A program made the position numbers and the translations under genes. This document shows, piece after piece, positions 37,701 to 40,551 of a DNA stretch of 40,551 nucleotides. Every line of letters starts with the position of its first letter. The stretch's first letter is position 1. Source of the DNA: a virus; IMG/VR virus record IMGVR_UViG_3300027280_000004, positions 1 through 40,551 of that record. One strand, 5' to 3'. The notes under the pieces are model-generated. The model worked only from the letters and a program-made list of their open reading frames with translations. It searched no databases and had not been told where the DNA came from.

Positions 37701-39160
37701 TTATTAATTGAGTCACCAATAATACCACCCTTGTCAAACCTATCAGCTGCCTCAGGTAATTTAAGTATGTCTACTCGTTGTTCAGCTTCTATGAAGTAAC
37801 CGTTACCCTCTTCTCTCTTGACAACCTTAAGACTTGGGTCACCCTCAGCTATAGCTTCAGCATCTCGTTTCAAACGGAAAGGAGCACCTGAGCCATTCTT
37901 ACCCATACGGACCACAACCTTGTAGTCGTCTGATCCTTCGTCAAAGATTTTACGGCTGTTAACAACCACATCATTTGTACGACTAGCTATCTTAACAGCA
38001 ATATCATCAGCTGCTTTGGCTATTGTTGATGCTGATACATACTCACCGAAAGAACCTCGACGGTTCATCTCTTCAATCTTTTCCATCAGGACTGTCTTAC
38101 GGTTGTTCTGACGTAAGGTGACACCTGAGGGACGTGCTGATGGTCCTTGTACTGGGTCTAGTTCTTCAGGTAGGTTACGCCCTGCAGCTATCTCATCGAC
38201 CTGTATACCCATGTCATCTACTGACTTAGATAGTACATTAGCTGCTGGTACTTCACCTTTAATGACAGCAACAGCATCTACAGGTCTACGTACTTTTGTC
38301 AGAGACAATAGCTTGTTTGCTGTAGTTGAGTTCTTACCAGCTTTGAGTGCTGTTGCAAGTGTTGTAGCACCTTTAAGGTAACCTAAGGTAGCTATGTCAG
38401 CTACACCAAATACAGCATTAGCTCCAGCCATAGGATCATTACCTACGTATAGAGCATCGTTAGCTGACTTGTGTAAGTTCCATATAGAGTCAGTAGAGAA
38501 GATACCCTCACTCTTACGTTCCTTTACATACTCCTTAGCCCACTCCTCAAACTCACTAGGTTTAAGGCTTGTGAATGCTTCTCGTATGTCAACACCCTCA
38601 CGATTAGAACGGAAGGTAACATTCTCGAAAGCACCTATTGTAATCTCACGTAAGATGTTAACGTCTAAGAATGTTAGAGCCTTAGATAAACCTGACTGAT
38701 CGTTATCCTCTATCTCTCTTTGGATAAGACGATTCCATGTTTCCATGTTGGTGAGGGTACGAGCACCGTAAGGATTAATATCGTTGTCAGATAACATAAG
38801 GTTCTGCATGAGCATATACTCAGGTAAACCCATGTCCTCACCTTTGTCTTTACGGTTCTGGATTACTTCTGCAATGTCTTCAGGTTTTAGTCCATCGTTG
38901 TAGGCTTGGTCTATTGACAAATTATAGTCGAACTCACCACCTTCTGTCTTTACCACAGACGTATGGTTGGTGTCACCGTTAGCACGAGCCTCACGGATTT
39001 CATTCTCGTCGCCATCTATTGCAATAGCTAACTCTTGAGCTTTAATAGTTTCAACTTCAGATAGTGGGTTAAACACTTCTGTTTCATTTTCTTCCTCTAG
39101 TTGTTGAGATAATGTTTGAGAGTTGAAAATAGAATCTTCAAGAGTCAAGATGTTAGCCAT
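34712..39160 (-). CDS. Giant internal virion protein (T7 gp15/gp16-like)
   Basis: 1482 aa, the largest gene. It follows a gp14-like protein and precedes the 913-aa virion protein, the place of the T7 core proteins gp15 and gp16. N-terminal part acidic and helical (EETENETEV-type cluster near residues 20-35), then long helical stretches; near 1010-1140 a more hydrophobic section (FGFLNPDQFFLQSLHALTIA; PMLIITKLPVGPSRSLAIKR) could enter membranes during ejection. No transglycosylase motif seen. T7 gp16 is 1318 aa. Role as channel/ejection protein is inferred from position, size and composition. Confidence 0.75.
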   Translation of the reverse strand: MANILTLEDSIFNSQTLSQQLEEENETEVFNPLSEVETIKAQELAIAIDGDENEIREARANGDTNHTSVVKTEGGEFDYNLSIDQAYNDGLKPEDIAEVIQNRKDKGEDMGLPEYMLMQNLMLSDNDINPYGARTLTNMETWNRLIQREIEDNDQSGLSKALTFLDVNILREITIGAFENVTFRSNREGVDIREAFTSLKPSEFEEWAKEYVKERKSEGIFSTDSIWNLHKSANDALYVGNDPMAGANAVFGVADIATLGYLKGATTLATALKAGKNSTTANKLLSLTKVRRPVDAVAVIKGEVPAANVLSKSVDDMGIQVDEIAAGRNLPEELDPVQGPSARPSGVTLRQNNRKTVLMEKIEEMNRRGSFGEYVSASTIAKAADDIAVKIASRTNDVVVNSRKIFDEGSDDYKVVVRMGKNGSGAPFRLKRDAEAIAEGDPSLKVVKREEGNGYFIEAEQRVDILKLPEAADRFDKGGIIGDSINKMFGPATVRLGEKIGGKFMQAEAGQALVGDLVKPYQKIINKVKGSERTNLSDFMTQLRDGELSYLRKAPTKESFEALYKTMYGSTPSKQTLEAYDAIIDISDTSWQIRSSDRLKKVVAEGGVYAEFTDDFADIVYRVDNVRVKLPDDELVLDFATGRSIRKAELNPDQIVFKVPSTYMDHLFVTNVKSTRALERVDVMPYNVGGPRTNAEFRWFVGTTKEQTLVSGNKISGGFKTLLGSFGKEQAQLAVLQINNITRKVKALMDTQGVDDIGKLALSKPEYDDLGDVIRQNNSWNKHIVDYEDLVTLGTKYNFKFREEFVAKARDEKVSIVDQGEDISLSGSTYGEVVGTRLNTKRGDTPLFEFGGKEAVNASPVSAIADQFGSEVFGYTNRAASQNAIVGWTKLANNNPNIVEFPKGVPESDFLNRFLGAKVTKTGKFNDTAAQLREQQDVIKRRLNQPTWLSDKWESFSNSVAENVFEKSGMKVDLAKTDPSSTLMKVGFYSKFGFLNPDQFFLQSLHALTIAAVSPVQGSKALGLTAPMLIITKLPVGPSRSLAIKRLAKLKLIDEDELTSLIRYIDESGRNIIDTQILELQQAQKFGASSTLTGKAADNANKFLDKSTFLFKEGERATRMSALTTAFLEHRVKRPLIDPLSPEGKLWITNREQDLSFRMTTSSRSFAQSGPMRVPTQWLSFSLRALENITVGRNFTAGERIRMFAAMGPMFGLTGLGLGKSAGYVTEKLGYDPQDPETVKMFNRIKYGTIDALLSELLGSETAYATRVAPVDQLVDTYRKLFDDEFMTVLAGPSGEIARDMYKVATSAFAAMFKGQGEIAREDLTQLVRNISTFDKGIKIKELIETGNYRSRTRKLSVGDLDPITWAAVLFGATPAPVQNFYDLNEMIYKETKVVRDFEKRMRAKSDYAIRLLTEGNKDDMLKGEKLFYEINDELWAQPFSNQIKVQIQKRLARGETFPDMIKNATRLGLEFDAQVFQQQQK

Positions 39161-39167
39161 AATTTAG

Positions 39168-39695
39168 TTACCCTGCTGTTGATGATGTAATATAGTCACT
39201 TCCAGTACCAAAAGTTTTTTCACCTGCACTTAAAGAAGGTGGTCTTGAACCAATGTTACTAAAACCAAATTGAGCTACTTGCATACCAATGTTTGATATA
39301 GCTCCATATCTTTGGGATGCTGCTGTTTGTTGTGCAGCAAGACCTGACAACCCAGTAAACTGCTGACCTAACCCACTCATCATAGAACCAAAACCTAGGT
39401 TAGAACCAAGCTGAGATGACAAAGATGATATGCCGCCTTGGAATCCTGATGATGTTGCTACACCACGACCTTGTGCAGATTGTTGTCCTCTTGCTCTAGC
39501 TATGATACTAGAACGTACAGCACTTCTACGTTGACGAGTGGCTGTTTGTTGTTGTTGCTGGATTTGAACTTGAGTAGCTTGTTGTGAAGCTTGTGCAGCT
39601 TGTTTAGCAGCTTTTGCTTGTTTCTGAGCACCTACTACTGCTACACCAGTACCTACAACTGCTGCCCCTATTGCTATGGTCGTTAATGCTGCCAT
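39168..39695 (-). CDS. Internal virion protein (T7 gp14-like)
   Basis: 175 aa. Starts with a hydrophobic Ala/Gly/Val-rich segment (MAALTTIAIGAAVVGTGVAV), then an Ala/Gln-rich helix (KQAKAAKQAAQASQQATQVQ) and a basic RQRRSAVRSSIIARARGQQ stretch, ending Gly/Ser/Gln-rich. A hydrophobic start, Ala/Gln helix and basic middle is the build of gp14-type proteins, which enter the outer membrane during DNA ejection. Position before the giant internal protein agrees. Confidence 0.75.
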   Translation of the reverse strand: MAALTTIAIGAAVVGTGVAVVGAQKQAKAAKQAAQASQQATQVQIQQQQQTATRQRRSAVRSSIIARARGQQSAQGRGVATSSGFQGGISSLSSQLGSNLGFGSMMSGLGQQFTGLSGLAAQQTAASQRYGAISNIGMQVAQFGFSNIGSRPPSLSAGEKTFGTGSDYITSSTAG

Positions 39696-39696
39696 T

Positions 39697-40143
39697 CTAA
39701 ATCTCCTTTATGTACACGGACTCAGCCTTTTTATAGCCCATCCTAGTGTATAGATGTTCTAGGTTAGAGATACCTTCAATATCTCCCATACCTATTTGAT
39801 TTGCGCCTTTGTCAATAGACCATTTTTCAAAAGCTTTTACTAATCTAATGGAGCTTGGTTTACCTCTATATTCTTTTGTAATAAACCATGCAAGTTCAGT
39901 AGATTGAACTTTGTGTGACATGTAAACTTCAATAACAAAACCTAGTATTGAACCTACAATTTCACCGTCTACTTCTAATACAAACAAAACCATGTTGTCG
40001 TTCAGTAAGGCTGAATTAAGGAATGCTTCTGTTTTATTCTTGTCCCAAGTATGTGTGCTGGGTGCTTCTTTAGAAAACTCTTTGGCTAGTATTAGAACAT
40101 CAAAGATGTCTTCTTCTGTTGCTTCTCTAATTATAGTTGACAT
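39697..40143 (-). CDS. GNAT-type N-acetyltransferase at the T7 gene 13 position
   Basis: 148 aa. GNAT fold elements: N-terminal IREATEEDIFDVLILAKEF, beta-strands around VLFVLEVDGEIVGSILGFVI (about residues 52-71), an acetyl-CoA loop-like YRGKPSSIRLVKAFEKWSID (near 93-112; the usual Q/RxxGxG/A is here R-G-K-P-S-S) and the C-terminal LYTRMGYKKAESVYIK. GNAT proteins between nozzle and gp14 genes recur in marine podoviruses where T7 has gene 13. It may modify a virion or host protein, or only keep the fold. The start touches the nozzle stop. Confidence 0.75.
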   Translation of the reverse strand: MSTIIREATEEDIFDVLILAKEFSKEAPSTHTWDKNKTEAFLNSALLNDNMVLFVLEVDGEIVGSILGFVIEVYMSHKVQSTELAWFITKEYRGKPSSIRLVKAFEKWSIDKGANQIGMGDIEGISNLEHLYTRMGYKKAESVYIKEI

Positions 40144-40551
40144 TAAAACCTATTGTTTCTACCTTGTACCAGACCCCAACCTAAAAGAATAAAGTCTTTG
40201 CCTTGTTCACTCTCATACTTGATACGTACAGAACGACCATGACCTCTTACTTTAAGTCTAGTTGTAATAACATCCTCAGGGTAATTAAAGGTTGCTAGAT
40301 TGTCAGGGTCTACAACTACAGGGTGCTTCAGTCTGTATGCCTGTTGACCAGCACCAAAGTTAGAGTTGAAGTCCCATGCTGTTGACACAAGCAATGAGGA
40401 TGGTCTGATTGATTCATACCCTGCTTGTTCACTACCAGTAAAACCTTCTTCTGTCAACCTAGAGTAAACTGCAATGTAGGGTGTATTCTTTTTAGCTATT
40501 AGGTCACCAACAAAGTCATACCCTGTCTCAGCAAAGGATGAGTAGTTAATA
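40143..40551 (-). CDS. Tail tubular protein B (nozzle), C-terminal part; continues at base 1
   Basis: The minus-strand frame is already open at 40551 and ends at 40143. It reads INYSSFAETGYDFVGDLIAK onwards to the stop, with the closing pattern RLKVRGHGRSVRIKYESEQG then KDFILLGWGLVQGRNNRF. VRGxGRSxxxxxESExGKDFxLLGW is the C-terminal signature of gp12-type nozzle proteins. The codon spanning the joint (bases 2, 1, 40551) is TTT. An internal TTG at 40457 should not be taken as the start. Confidence 0.85.
   Translation of the reverse strand, partial: INYSSFAETGYDFVGDLIAKKNTPYIAVYSRLTEEGFTGSEQAGYESIRPSSLLVSTAWDFNSNFGAGQQAYRLKHPVVVDPDNLATFNYPEDVITTRLKVRGHGRSVRIKYESEQGKDFILLGWGLVQGRNNRF

Noticed and set aside
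1-40551. Integrase, repressor, CRISPR array, insertion sequence, tRNA gene or phage RNA polymerase
   Set aside because: None was found in either strand by reading; the genome looks strictly lytic and dependent on host RNA polymerase. Direct terminal repeats were also looked for at the window ends and not seen.

Overview
The window is a complete, or nearly complete, genome of a virulent podovirus with a T7-like core but no RNA polymerase gene. It is AT-rich. The two ends of the window belong to one gene: a minus-strand tail nozzle frame runs off base 1 and continues without a frame break from base 40551 down to 40143. The sequence is therefore a circular (or circularly permuted/circularly assembled) genome of about 40.55 kb, opened inside a tail gene. 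Gene content best fits the marine podoviruses around Roseobacter phage SIO1, the cobaviruses and Vibrio phage VpV262 (Zobellviridae-like): T7-type primase-helicase, PolA, flap exonuclease, endonuclease I, a class II (cobalamin-dependent) ribonucleotide reductase, MazG and no RNAP. The host is probably a marine proteobacterium; a DUF1127 gene hints at an alphaproteobacterium. This placement comes from recognised families, not from a database search.

Layout. A central control region (about 16123-16859) fires in both directions. Leftward (minus strand) is the whole late region: probable small terminase, a cassette of about 13 fibre/appendage genes (15.6-8.4 kb), large terminase, portal, scaffold, capsid, a terminator plus a perfect sigma70 promoter, tail tube A, the tail nozzle across the circle joint, a GNAT protein, internal virion proteins (175, 1482 and 913 aa, the last with a lysozyme-like C-terminus), holin and spanin-like genes, two exported proteins, and three small very basic proteins. 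Rightward (plus strand) are AT-rich small early genes (16.9-19.5 kb, many overlapping), then primase-helicase, a DNA polymerase split into two frames, SSB with its own promoter and terminator, exonuclease, endonuclease I, MazG, DUF1127, RNR, a possible nuclease and a DUF3310 protein. The two arms converge on a bidirectional terminator at 28651-28690.

Regulation. Without its own polymerase the phage must use host RNAP, and several near-perfect sigma70 promoters are visible: 16230-16258 (+), 16162-16191 (-), 3034-3062 (-) and 8401-8430 (-), with weaker ones at 16794 (+), 23247 (+) and 24935 (+). The 16230 promoter does not lead directly to a gene. About 165 nt after the predicted start is a strong intrinsic terminator, and the stretch between folds into several perfect stems. 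I read this as an undescribed phage non-coding RNA of about 205 nt, the most interesting item in the window.

Other points of interest are the frameshifted DNA polymerase, an NrdR-like zinc ribbon in a phage that carries its own RNR, a DUF1127 protein translationally coupled between MazG and RNR, duplicated 5' leaders in the early region, and lysis genes without a stand-alone endolysin.
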